Part shown: in pieces, positions 1 to 8,161 of the stretch
How positions within the stretch are numbered: position 1 is the stretch's first letter
How the letters are laid out: every line of letters starts with the position of its first letter
Assembly: GCA_017309115.1 (NCBI GenBank)
Contig: JAFLEF010000032.1
Span: forward strand, 24,010 to 88,009
Direction: 5' to 3'
Source of the DNA: Verrucomicrobiota bacterium
GTDB taxonomy: Bacteria; Verrucomicrobiota; Verrucomicrobiia; Limisphaerales; UBA9464
DNA length: 64,000 nt
Program-made: the position numbers and the translations under genes
The notes under the pieces: generated by a model
Database searches by the model: none
What the model was told of the DNA's origin: nothing
The model's input: only the letters and a program-made list of their open reading frames with translations

Positions 1-1558
1 GCAGATCCAGGCTCCAAAGCCGGGTTCCATCGCGATTATGGTGCGAAACCGTGGCGACGCGGGTGCGGCCGTCGATGTGAACCTGACCAAAGTATTGTTC
101 GAGCGAATAGGGGCCAGAAGGTGCGCTTCCTGAAGGGCGGGCCGTCCAGCGGGCGACCGGGCCGAAGGTTCCATCGAGAGAATTGGGCCCGAAGGTGCCG
201 GCGTGGAGTGGGCCGCTAACGAACTCCCAGAACGGATCGAAGTCGGTGAACTTGGCCTGGGCCGGATCGTAGTAGTGCGAGGCGGCGTAGTGCACATCGG
301 CGGTCAGCCAGATCACGTTCCGGATTTTTTGAGCCTTCAGGAATGAAAGGAGATCGGCGACCTCTAGTTCCCGACCCGCCGGGATCCCACTGTCACCGTT
401 CGCAAACGCTTCCCAGCGATCCTTGCCGTCGCCGACTAGGAGCGCGAGGGGCATGTCGGAACAGATCACTTTCCACGTCGCGCGACTGGCCAGAAGGGAC
501 TCCTTGAGCCAGTTGAGCTGCGAGTGTCCGAGGATGGCGGATTCGGCGGTGAGTTGAGGCTGGCGGTTGGCGGAGTTGGGACCGCGGTAGCTGCGCAGAT
601 CGATGAAGAAGAGATCGCACAATGGTCCCCGCGGCACGACCCGGTAGATCCGGCTATCGGCTCGGGGCGCGACGGGTTGGTAGTCGAAGAACGCCTGGCG
701 CGCGCGAGCGGACAGCACGTTGACATCCTTCTCACGATAGCGCGGGTCGCTCTCGAGGGTCTGACCGGGATACCAGTTATTGCGGACCTCGTGGTCGTCC
801 CATTGGGCGAGGATGGGCGTAGTGGCGTTGAACGCGCGCACGTGTTCGTCGGCGAGGTTGTAGCGGAAGGAGGCGCGGAATTCGTCGAGGCTTTCGGCGA
901 CCTTGGTCTTTTCGTCCATCACCCAGTTCTGCCATTTGGAACCATCGGCCAGAGTGACCGATTCGAGAATGGGATTGTCGGCGTAGACCGTGTCCCCGCT
1001 GTGAATGAAAAAGTCGGGTCGGGCTTCCCTGAGCGCGGCGTAGGTTTTCATGCCGCGACGATCGGGTGAGGTGCCGTAACCTTGGCCGCAGGTGTCGCCG
1101 CTCCAGGCAAAGGTGATGGATCGGGAATCGGTGGGCGCGGTGACGAACTGGCCCACGACCGGTTCGCCGCGGCCACGCCCGTCGGGATTCTCGAAACGCG
1201 CCCGGTAGAAGATTCGTTCGCCGGGGGGCAGGTTGGTGAGTTCGAGTTTGGCCGTGTAGTCCGCGTCTGGTCCGCTGAGGGGGCCGCTGACGACGCGGGG
1301 ATTGGAGAATGATTCCGTGGTGCTCCATTCGACCCAGAGGCGGGCGGGACGATCAGCACGACTCCAAAGAACGGCGGAGTTTGTGGTGACATCCCCGCTC
1401 ATGACGCCGCCGGCGATGGAGGGGAGAGTGCCATTTCGGATTCCGGGTCCGGCGGGTGTGGTTGCTGTTTGCGCGCGAGCCGTGAGGACGGCGGCGCTGG
1501 CTTGGAGCAACTGAGCCGTGAAGCGGCGTCGGGAAACCGCGGGTCCAACGAATCGCAT
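1..1558 (-). CDS. phoD: PhoD-like alkaline phosphatase/phosphodiesterase, 3' end beyond window
   Basis: Secreted metallophosphatase of the PhoD family, expected to release phosphate from phosphomonoesters or diesters outside the cytoplasm. Reading the minus strand from the ATG at 1558 gives 519 codons without a stop to the window edge. The N-terminus has a twin-arginine-like signal (VSRRRFTAQLLQ, then a hydrophobic Ala-rich stretch ending near ARAQ). A PhoD N-terminal domain follows (GGVMSGDVTTNSAVLWSRAD), then metal-site motifs: SGDTCGQGYG, HSGDTVYAD and QWDDHEVRNNWYPG. The last visible residues (RVATVSHHNRDGTRLWSLDL) resemble the family C-terminus, so little is probably missing. The gene is monocistronic as far as visible and is followed upstream by repeat-rich DNA. 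Family assignment is confident; the substrate is unknown. Confidence 0.88.
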   Translation of the reverse strand, partial: MRFVGPAVSRRRFTAQLLQASAAVLTARAQTATTPAGPGIRNGTLPSIAGGVMSGDVTTNSAVLWSRADRPARLWVEWSTTESFSNPRVVSGPLSGPDADYTAKLELTNLPPGERIFYRARFENPDGRGRGEPVVGQFVTAPTDSRSITFAWSGDTCGQGYGTSPDRRGMKTYAALREARPDFFIHSGDTVYADNPILESVTLADGSKWQNWVMDEKTKVAESLDEFRASFRYNLADEHVRAFNATTPILAQWDDHEVRNNWYPGQTLESDPRYREKDVNVLSARARQAFFDYQPVAPRADSRIYRVVPRGPLCDLFFIDLRSYRGPNSANRQPQLTAESAILGHSQLNWLKESLLASRATWKVICSDMPLALLVGDGKDRWEAFANGDSGIPAGRELEVADLLSFLKAQKIRNVIWLTADVHYAASHYYDPAQAKFTDFDPFWEFVSGPLHAGTFGPNSLDGTFGPVARWTARPSGSAPSGPYSLEQYFGQVHIDGRTRVATVSHHNRDGTRLWSLDL

Positions 1559-1618
1559 GCTGGAAACCAACCACAACCTGGACAGCTTGCCAGCCTTTGC
1601 TGAGGGACCGGTGGGAAA

Positions 1619-1646
1619 GCTGAGAGCTGAGAGCTGAGAGCTGAGA
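1619..1646. repeat. Heptanucleotide array (GCTGAGA)4
   Basis: Four perfect head-to-tail copies of the 7-base unit GCTGAGA, followed by GGTCGGAACGG. The same unit and almost the same flank (GGTCGGAGCGG) occur at 54214-54281, and inverted copies occur at 54670-54690. It lies in the 357-base gap between the phosphatase gene and argB, where no gene was recognised. Confidence 0.9.
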
Positions 1647-1662
1647 GGTCGGAACGGGAAAG

Positions 1663-1830
1663 CGGTGAGGAAGGCGCGAAGCGTTTTGGACTGCGCCAGC
1701 CCTCTGGCGCTTTGGGGCGGGTGAGTCGCGGCTGAGGGTTGTGGATGGACTGACGCGTCAGCAGCCGTGACGAAAAGCGGTAGTAGCTCGCGGCGCTCGC
1801 GACCGCACTCCAAGACGCTTCGCGAGGGCG
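1663..1830. repeat. REP-like hairpin sequences
   Basis: The non-coding stretch upstream of the phosphatase gene holds two related motifs in opposite orientation. One (near 1668-1710) reads CGCGAAGCGTTTTGGACTGC and runs into the hairpin GCGCCAG-CCCT-CTGGCGC. The other (1774-1828) starts AAAGCGGTAG and ends ACCGCACTCC, then CAAGACGCTTCGCG, which is the reverse complement of the first motif's core. The same words occur at 61668-61733 and 61797-61832, so this is a dispersed family rather than a single promoter or terminator. Confidence 0.6.
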
Positions 1831-1915
1831 ACGCGGGTGAGGAGACGAACTTCTTGTGTCTGCTGCGCGAACGGCTCGGTGGAACCTCGCCCTACCGGGG
1901 GCGCGGAGAGGGAAG

Positions 1916-2791
1916 TCAGGCGACGACTTCGGTGCCGGTGCCGGCGTCGGTGAAGATTTCCAGCAACACCGAGTGGGGCAGGCGGCCGTCGACGAACTGG
2001 ACCTTTTCCACTCCGGCAGTCAGGGCAGTGACCGCACTGTCCACTTTGGGAATCATGCCGGCATCAATGACGCCCGCCTTTTTGAGATCGGCCACGTCGC
2101 TGCGGCGCAGATGCCGAATCAAGGTTTCGGGATCCTTGGGATTCTGCAGCAGTCCGGGCACATCGCTCATGAACACCAGGCGTCGGGCTTGCAAGGCCAC
2201 GGCCGTCATGGCGGCGGCGACGTCGGCGTTGCAGTTGTAGATCCGGCCGTCCTCGCCGCGGGCCGTCGGGCTAATCACCGGAGTAAAGCCGTGGGAGATG
2301 CAATCGATGAGCGGGGCAGTGTTGACCCGGATTACTTCGCCGACGAATCCGAGATCAATTACCGAGCCGTCCGCCGCCCGCGGAGTCGCCTTGCGGCAGG
2401 TGAAGATGTCGGTGCCGGCAAAGCCCTGGGCGACGCCGCCGAGATGGTTGATCGTGGAAACGATCTCGGGATTGATCTCGCGGGACAGCACCTGGTCTAC
2501 GACCGCGACCGTCGCTTCGTCGGTGACCCGCTGGCCCTGGATGAAGTTGGCCTTCAATCCGGCCTTCTCCATCGCGCGGGTGATGGCTTTGCCGCCGCCA
2601 TGGACCACCACCGGGTTGATCTCCACTGCCTCGAGAAAGACGATATCGCGAGCGACCCCCTGGCGGATGGTCGGATCGGGCGAGTCCATAAAGGAACCAC
2701 CGTACTTCACCACGAAGGTGGCACCGCTGAATTTTTGAATGTAGGGGAGCGCCTCGAGCAAGGTCGCGGCCTTGGAAATCAGGTCCTGCAT
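1916..2791 (-). CDS. argB: Acetylglutamate kinase
   Basis: Cytoplasmic enzyme that phosphorylates N-acetyl-L-glutamate, the second step of arginine synthesis. The 291-residue product starts at the ATG at 2791 (MQDLISKAATLLEALPYIQK). This start is preferred over an upstream in-frame start at 2878, because the family begins here and the upstream DNA is heptad-repeat sequence. Visible motifs are the nucleotide-binding VVKYGGSFM, the N-acetylglutamate loop VVHGGGKAIT, and the C-terminal stretch GMIPKVDSAVTALTAGVEKV. Length matches the family. It lies downstream of argJ on the same strand, separated by 174 bases containing a repeat element, so the two probably form an arginine operon. Confidence 0.95.
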   Translation of the reverse strand: MQDLISKAATLLEALPYIQKFSGATFVVKYGGSFMDSPDPTIRQGVARDIVFLEAVEINPVVVHGGGKAITRAMEKAGLKANFIQGQRVTDEATVAVVDQVLSREINPEIVSTINHLGGVAQGFAGTDIFTCRKATPRAADGSVIDLGFVGEVIRVNTAPLIDCISHGFTPVISPTARGEDGRIYNCNADVAAAMTAVALQARRLVFMSDVPGLLQNPKDPETLIRHLRRSDVADLKKAGVIDAGMIPKVDSAVTALTAGVEKVQFVDGRLPHSVLLEIFTDAGTGTEVVA

Positions 2792-2851
2792 GAGTTCGCC
2801 GCAATTGGGCCGCGACGGAAGCGGCTGTCGAGTCTGGAGTCGGGGGCTACT

Positions 2852-2949
2852 AGTTGAAAGTTGGGAGTTGAGAGGCAAAGCGGGGGCGTCTGGCAGAGCG
2901 TCGCCCTACCGGCCTTTTCCTCTCAGCTCTCAGTTCCCAGTTCTCAGCT
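2852..2949. repeat. Composite heptad repeat element between argJ and argB
   Basis: Three degenerate 7-base units, AGTTGAA-AGTTGGG-AGTTGAG, occupy 2852-2872. About 50 bases later come heptads of the opposite polarity, TCTCAGC-TCTCAGT-TCCCAGT-TCTCAGC (about 2921-2948). The spacer contains GAGCGTCGCCCTACC, a word also found at about 54637-54651 and, inverted, at about 54290-54303. The layout resembles the larger element at 54214-54690. Confidence 0.75.
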
Positions 2950-2965
2950 GGTTTGCGAGACGAGT

Positions 2966-4300
2966 TCAGCCTCCGAGGGTGGTGGGATCGGTGACGTCGC
3001 CTTTGTTGTAGTCCACATACTTTTCGGTGAGATCGGCGGCGTACATCACCGCTTCGCCGACGCCGAGGTTGAGGCGGATGTGCAGGTCGTACTCTGTCGG
3101 AGCTACGGCGGCGCACAGGTCGCGGAAGGTGGCGCGTGTGGGTTGTCCTCGTTTGAGACTCCAGAGGATTTTGCGCGCCCCGGGGGCGCTGTAGCCGATG
3201 TCCACCCGGTCCTCGACGACGGTGGCGGGGCTGTAGCCGAGGGCGTCGATAATGCGGCCCCAATTGGGATCCCCACCGTGCCAGCTCGTCTTGACCAGGG
3301 CACTGTTGGCCACGGCGCGGGCGGCAGCGTCGGCTTCGGCCACGGACTTGGCGCCGCTGACCCGGACAGTCACCACCCGGTGAACTCCCTCGCCGTCGCG
3401 AACGATCATTTTGGCGAGTTCCAGACACACGAATTGCAAGGCGGCGGCGAACACGGCGAAGTCCTTCGACTTGAACTTGGAGCATTCCTTGGCGGAATTG
3501 CCGGCGCGACCGTTGGCGAGGACGAGCACGGTGTCGTTGGTGCTCATGTCGCCGTCGACGGTGATTCGGTTGAAGCTGTGGGCGACGGCCTCCCGCAGGG
3601 CGCGCTGAAGTGCCTTGGCTTCCAGGGCGGCGTCGGTGGTGACAAAGGCCAGCATCGTGGCGTGCAATCCGGCGGGCAGAGCTGCGGGTCGGGCGCCGGT
3701 GGCACTCATGCCGGGCTGGATCATTCCGGCGCCCTTGCACATGCCGCCCAGGCGAACCGTTTTTCCGCCCAGCTTGAACTCGATGGCAATCTGCTTGGGT
3801 CGGCTGTCACTGGTCATGATGGCTTCGGCTGCATGCGCGGCGTGGGCTTCGGTTCGGCCCAGTTGGCTGGCGGCGTCGCGAATGCCCGCCCGGACTTGTT
3901 CCATGGGCATTTCCACGCCGATGCGGCCGGTGGATCCCACCAGGGCGTACCCGTCGGGAATCTGCAGGGCCTTCTCCGTCAGCCGCGTCATTTCCCGGGC
4001 GTCTTTCAATCCCTGGCGTCCGGTGCAGGCATTGGCGTTGCCCGAATTGATGACCACTGCCTGAGTGATTCCCTTGGCAACCCGGGAGACGCATACCTTT
4101 ACGGGCGCAGCGCAGATCTGATTGGTGGTGAACATTCCGGCAACGGAACACGGCGTGTCCGAGACGAGGAGGGCGAGGTCGCGTTTGGGTCCTTTGTTGG
4201 ACCCTTTGCCGGTGCCGAGGCGCTTGATATCGCAGAAAACGCCGCCGGTTTGGAATCCGAGCGGGGCCACCACGGCGCCCGGGATGACTTTGAACTTCAT
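2966..4300 (-). CDS. argJ: Bifunctional glutamate N-acetyltransferase/ornithine acetyltransferase
   Basis: Transfers acetyl from N-acetylornithine to glutamate in the cyclic arginine pathway, and may also use acetyl-CoA. The 444-residue product begins MKFKVIPGAVVAPLGFQTGG at the ATG at 4300; a longer in-frame start at 4381 lacks family similarity. The self-cleavage site typical of ArgJ is present as HATMLAFVTTDA, whose Thr becomes the N-terminal nucleophile of the beta chain. Other family motifs are NSGNANACTGRQG, GDMSTNDTV and WGRIIDALGYS. The gene lies upstream of argB on the same strand. Whether the enzyme uses acetyl-CoA (bifunctional) cannot be told from sequence alone. Confidence 0.95.
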   Translation of the reverse strand: MKFKVIPGAVVAPLGFQTGGVFCDIKRLGTGKGSNKGPKRDLALLVSDTPCSVAGMFTTNQICAAPVKVCVSRVAKGITQAVVINSGNANACTGRQGLKDAREMTRLTEKALQIPDGYALVGSTGRIGVEMPMEQVRAGIRDAASQLGRTEAHAAHAAEAIMTSDSRPKQIAIEFKLGGKTVRLGGMCKGAGMIQPGMSATGARPAALPAGLHATMLAFVTTDAALEAKALQRALREAVAHSFNRITVDGDMSTNDTVLVLANGRAGNSAKECSKFKSKDFAVFAAALQFVCLELAKMIVRDGEGVHRVVTVRVSGAKSVAEADAAARAVANSALVKTSWHGGDPNWGRIIDALGYSPATVVEDRVDIGYSAPGARKILWSLKRGQPTRATFRDLCAAVAPTEYDLHIRLNLGVGEAVMYAADLTEKYVDYNKGDVTDPTTLGG

Positions 4301-4457
4301 GTGCACCGCCGTGTTGAACGGGAGAAGACGAAAGACTGCAATCAAAAGTCGGCGGCGGAGTCGACGCTCCTCCGGCTCCACGACGCTTCTCCCGGACCGG
4401 AAAACGCCGAGGGGTCGGTGAATCGTCGTCCGCCCGGACCCGGCCCGGGGTCAATAT

Positions 4458-5936
4458 TTAGGTCCGCTTGGGGAAGGTTGGTTCGGAGTCCCGTTTCCGG
4501 GCTAGAACCACGAGTCCCCCAGCGACCAGCAGGCCATTGAGGATCAGTAGTTCAAAGCCGAAGACGTAGCCGTTCAGCCATTGCTTCGAATTCATCGCCA
4601 GCACCGCACAGAGGATCGGCGCGATCACGCAGACGACTGGCACCCGCGGTCCACCCACCCGCAGACGGGTGAACAAGCCCAAGGCAAAGAGTCCCAGCAA
4701 CGGCCCGTAGGTGTAGCCCGCCATTTGTAACACCAGTTTGATAACGGCGCCCTGGTTCACAGCCTTGAAGATCAAAATGGTGGCCAGCAGGACCACGGCG
4801 AATCCGAAGTGGGTCCATTGGCGTCGACGGGTTTGCTCTTCCGGCGTCAGGTCTGAGCGTCGTTCGAAACCCAGGAAATCAATGCAGAAGCTGGTAGTGA
4901 GCGTGGTGAGAACCGAATCCGCGCTATTGAATGTGGCTGCCGTTAAGCCCAGCACGAAGACCCCGGCCGCAAGTGGGCCCAGATGTTGCAGGGCCACGGT
5001 GGCAAACAACTGGTCAGTCTGCTCGGGCAGGGCCAAGTCACGCACTTCCATGTACCGATACAACATCACTCCCAAGGCCAGGAAGCAGGCGTTCACCAGG
5101 ACCATGATCACTGTGAACGAATACAGATTCTTCTGGGCGGCCCCGAGGGATCGGCAGCTCAGGCTTTTCTGCATGTTGTTTTGGTCCAATCCGGTCATGA
5201 CCACGGCAATGGCCGCCCCACTCAGAAACTGCTTCCAGAAGTTGTCTGCCGCCCGCCAGTCCCAAACGAAGACCTGTGACATTGGGCTGTTGAGCACTTC
5301 CTGGATCAGGGCGGAAGGACCGAGGTTCAGGTCGCGGGCGATGAAGGTGATGGACAGAACCACACCCAAAACGAGGAACAGGCTTTGAAAGGAATCGGTC
5401 CACACCAGCGTCTTGATGCCACCCCGCCACGTGTAGAGGAGAATCAGACCGATGATGCCGGTGACTGCGGCCGCGAAAGGCAGGCCCAGAGGTGTGAAGA
5501 CGAAAGTCTGAAAGACGTTGGCCGCGAGGTAAAGTCGGGCGGCGGCACCCAAGGTTCGCGAGAGGAGGAAGAAGGCCGAGCCGGTCAGTTCAGCGGAACG
5601 TCCAAAGCGTTCGCCCAGATAACTGTAAATGCTGGTGAGGTTGAGTCGGTAATAGAGAGGCAGAAGAATCTGGGCGATCAGGATGTATCCCAGGACGTAG
5701 CCCAGGATGACTTGCAGATAGGAACACTTGTCTTTGGCCACCTGGCCGGGAACTGACAAGTAGGTGACGCCGGACAGCGAATCACCGATGAGTCCGAAGG
5801 CGACGATGTACCAAGGGGACTGCTTGTTTCCGAGAAAGTAGCCGGCTTCATCGGCTCGACGGCCGGTGACCCAGGCAATGGAGAGCAGGAGACTGAAATA
5901 AACGCCGACGCAGGCGAGGATCAGCCAGGGACTCAT
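4458..5936 (-). CDS. Sodium:solute symporter (SSS family)
   Basis: Integral inner-membrane transporter of the solute:sodium symporter family, 492 residues when started at the ATG at 5936 (MSPWLILACVGVYFSLLLSI). About thirteen hydrophobic segments are visible. Family signatures include the early stretch TGRRADEAGYFLGNKQSPW, GLIGDSLSGVTYLSVPG in the second helix region, and FNSADSVLTTLTTSFCIDF in the sodium-site helix. The substrate cannot be deduced; sialic acid-, sugar- and proline-type members all share this architecture. An extra 23 codons upstream would be proline/arginine-rich and are not adopted. The 157-base gap to argJ suggests a separate unit, while the UreF-like gene lies 53 bases upstream on the same strand. 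Confidence 0.85.
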   Translation of the reverse strand: MSPWLILACVGVYFSLLLSIAWVTGRRADEAGYFLGNKQSPWYIVAFGLIGDSLSGVTYLSVPGQVAKDKCSYLQVILGYVLGYILIAQILLPLYYRLNLTSIYSYLGERFGRSAELTGSAFFLLSRTLGAAARLYLAANVFQTFVFTPLGLPFAAAVTGIIGLILLYTWRGGIKTLVWTDSFQSLFLVLGVVLSITFIARDLNLGPSALIQEVLNSPMSQVFVWDWRAADNFWKQFLSGAAIAVVMTGLDQNNMQKSLSCRSLGAAQKNLYSFTVIMVLVNACFLALGVMLYRYMEVRDLALPEQTDQLFATVALQHLGPLAAGVFVLGLTAATFNSADSVLTTLTTSFCIDFLGFERRSDLTPEEQTRRRQWTHFGFAVVLLATILIFKAVNQGAVIKLVLQMAGYTYGPLLGLFALGLFTRLRVGGPRVPVVCVIAPILCAVLAMNSKQWLNGYVFGFELLILNGLLVAGGLVVLARKRDSEPTFPKRT

Positions 5937-5989
5937 TCCGGGAGGGCGAGCAGACGAAAGAGGGGGGAAGAGAATCCGGGGGGCGCGCT

Positions 5990-6634
5990 TCAGACGGAAG
6001 CCCAATGCTCCGGGGACGGCAGTTGGGGAAGGTGGGAGGGCAGCAGCGAGACGGCGTTTTGAAGGGCGGTTTGGCAGGCTCGGGCCGGGACTTTACCGGA
6101 GCGTTCCGCAGCGTGGGCGAGTCCGGTGAGAGATTTGGCAGCAAACTGCATCAGGCCCTGGCGCAGCGGAAGGTGATACACGGCGAGGACCACGCCATAG
6201 ACCACGGGATGCCAGCCGTGCGCTTGTCCGGCGTCGATGGCTTCCAGGTAGCGGGCGATGACGCGTTCGTGGCGCAGGCCCCGCAGCTTGTTCAATTGGC
6301 GTCTACCCACTCGAAAACTGGCTTCAGCAAACTGCTGGTGACGGGCCGTTTGACCCCAGGCTTGATCGAGGGCGAGTAGTTCCCGCGTCTTGCCTTCGCG
6401 GGCGAACTGCCAGGCCTGCAGGATCACCGGCCATTCATGTTGGGCGAGGGTCTCATGAGAGTACCGACCCAGTTGTGATTGCAGGGCCGTCAGAGAATCC
6501 GGGGGAGTACTCAGCCGGGCGGGCGCTAGGTTGAGTCCGGGAGCCGGCGCCAATTGACCCGCCAAATCCTGAACGTCGCCGAGCATCTCAGCGGTTTGTC
6601 CGGCCCCTTCCGGGACATCAGTGGAGTTCCACAT
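5990..6634 (-). CDS. UreF-like urease accessory protein homologue (orphan)
   Basis: A 214-residue, mostly helical protein with weak but ordered similarity to UreF, which helps load nickel into urease. The parts that match are ELLALDQAWGQTARHQQFAE, FRVGRRQLNKLRGL (UreF: charged helix then AS-x-x-x-GR-x-LL) and HPVVYGVVLAVYHLPLRQGL (UreF: H-P-V-V-F/Y-G). The C-terminal helix FAAKSLTGLAHAAERSGKV also fits. The start is taken at the ATG at 6634; a TTG lies three codons upstream. No urease structural gene, ureD, ureE or ureG is present in the window, so its partner is unknown. It is followed on the same strand by the symporter gene. Assignment rests on motif resemblance and could be a distant homologue with another role. 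Confidence 0.5.
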   Translation of the reverse strand: MWNSTDVPEGAGQTAEMLGDVQDLAGQLAPAPGLNLAPARLSTPPDSLTALQSQLGRYSHETLAQHEWPVILQAWQFAREGKTRELLALDQAWGQTARHQQFAEASFRVGRRQLNKLRGLRHERVIARYLEAIDAGQAHGWHPVVYGVVLAVYHLPLRQGLMQFAAKSLTGLAHAAERSGKVPARACQTALQNAVSLLPSHLPQLPSPEHWASV

Positions 6635-6703
6635 CGCGACCAAAACCGTAGCCTCAGACCGAGTTGAAGCGAGCCGATTCCCGCGGCCGCCGATTCTTCC
6701 GGA

Positions 6704-8116
6704 TCAGCTCAGGTTCCGTGGGCGACAGCGCCACACCGCGGCGGTCAGGGCCAGGGCGCAGGCGGTGTAGATCAGCGCATTGGGGGTGCGAGTCGTCCAG
6801 GTTTGCCAAGGCCACGGGAATTGGAAGAACGCGAAGTTGAGGGCGAAGTAGAGCCAAGTGTTGGCCAGCAGCACCGGACCCAGCCAAGAGCCGGCGCGGG
6901 CGGGACTGGCTCGTCGGTTGGCCAGCCAAACAGCCGCCCACGTGGTCGCTGTCAGGGGAATGATCACGTACAGGATCCAACCCACCGGGAGCGGCAGCGT
7001 GGCTTGTTCGTAGGCCAGATTGCGAAGCGTTTTCCCGGCGATGGGCAATAGGGTGATGGGACCCAGCATGAGCCAGGGCCACCAGCGTCCCGCCGCCACG
7101 CCGACCACCGGCAGAACGCCCAGACACAGTCCGAAGTCGTACACCTCATCGACCCAGCCGACGCTCAAAAACTCAACAGTCACCAGCAGACCCAGGTGAA
7201 CCGCCAGCAACGCCAACTCCCCAGGCACGGGCCAGGGCGTCTCGGGAGTTTCGTCAAACCGAAGGCGAGTCCGGTTGAGTCCCAAGCCCAACCCCAAGAG
7301 GGCTCCCATAAGGGCGCCAAAGGCGGTTTCCATGAAGTTCCACCAATTGATCACGGGTTCGAGCCGGGCGCCGAATCCACTTTGGAACAACCCTGGATTC
7401 CAGGCGTGAAAGGCTTGGAGACATTGCCCAGCCGGGAAACCGATGGCTCCGCCCAGCAGACCCCAGAAAGCCAGGCGCGGCGCGAGGGCATCGCGTCGGA
7501 CCCAATGCAGGTAGGCCACGAGTCCCACCCAGGCGAAGAGGAATCCGCCCCAGACTTCCCGCCGCGGTTTAAGGTCCGCTCCAGGTTCCCAGCGCCAGTC
7601 GTCGGAGAAATAAATCCACGGCAGGATTTTTCGGGTGGGATCGTAGGGTTCGTTGAGCACCCAGATGCCCAGGGCGCTCAAGGCCAGCAGCCCCAACATC
7701 AGGGTCAGTAGTTCGCCAGGTCGATAGCGGTTTCCGCCGAGTCCGAGTCCGAGAAATGCGCCGGCGAATCCGATCCACAGGCCGCCCTTGATCGCCAAGC
7801 CCAACAGACCCCACGCGAGGGCTGCGTGATTGCCAACCAAGGTGGCATCCTGCGTTAGCCCCACGGTCTGTCCATAGGTCATGGATCCGCCGAATCCCAT
7901 GGCGATCGTTCCCCAGGCGACCGCTCGGGCCACTGCGGAAGATGGGCCGTGCGGAGCCAGAAGAAAGGTCAGGACGAGGGAGACCAGCAAGCCGGCCAGC
8001 ATCGCGCCGGTTTCGTGGCCGTACTGACCTCGAATGCCCCAACCCAGTCCACCCGCACAGGCGCCCAGCAGCATGGGTTTCCACAGGGGCGGAGAGGGCG
8101 GCGGGAAAGTGGACAT
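6704..8116 (-). CDS. Polytopic membrane protein of unknown function
   Basis: A 470-residue protein with roughly 11-12 hydrophobic helices and a short N-terminal cytoplasmic tail (MSTFPPPSPPLWKPM). Conserved-looking polar features inside the membrane part are GWGIRGQYGHETGAM near the N-terminus, GGSMTYGQTVGL, and the soluble loop around FSDDWRWEPGADLKPRREVW. The recurrent Gly-rich helices suggest a transporter- or enzyme-like core. No family could be named. It is transcribed in the same direction as, and 69 bases upstream of, the UreF-like gene. The stop codon of the large ligase fusion upstream is 45 bases away. The ATG at 8116 is the only good start. Confidence 0.8.
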   Translation of the reverse strand: MSTFPPPSPPLWKPMLLGACAGGLGWGIRGQYGHETGAMLAGLLVSLVLTFLLAPHGPSSAVARAVAWGTIAMGFGGSMTYGQTVGLTQDATLVGNHAALAWGLLGLAIKGGLWIGFAGAFLGLGLGGNRYRPGELLTLMLGLLALSALGIWVLNEPYDPTRKILPWIYFSDDWRWEPGADLKPRREVWGGFLFAWVGLVAYLHWVRRDALAPRLAFWGLLGGAIGFPAGQCLQAFHAWNPGLFQSGFGARLEPVINWWNFMETAFGALMGALLGLGLGLNRTRLRFDETPETPWPVPGELALLAVHLGLLVTVEFLSVGWVDEVYDFGLCLGVLPVVGVAAGRWWPWLMLGPITLLPIAGKTLRNLAYEQATLPLPVGWILYVIIPLTATTWAAVWLANRRASPARAGSWLGPVLLANTWLYFALNFAFFQFPWPWQTWTTRTPNALIYTACALALTAAVWRCRPRNLS

Positions 8117-8161
8117 GAGCTGGTCCGAGTCTGCCCAGAACCCGGGGCCAAGGGAATCCCC

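Noticed and set aside
2861-4540. Long plus-strand frame opposite argJ
   Set aside because: It is the antisense reading of a well-identified enzyme gene and has no family features.
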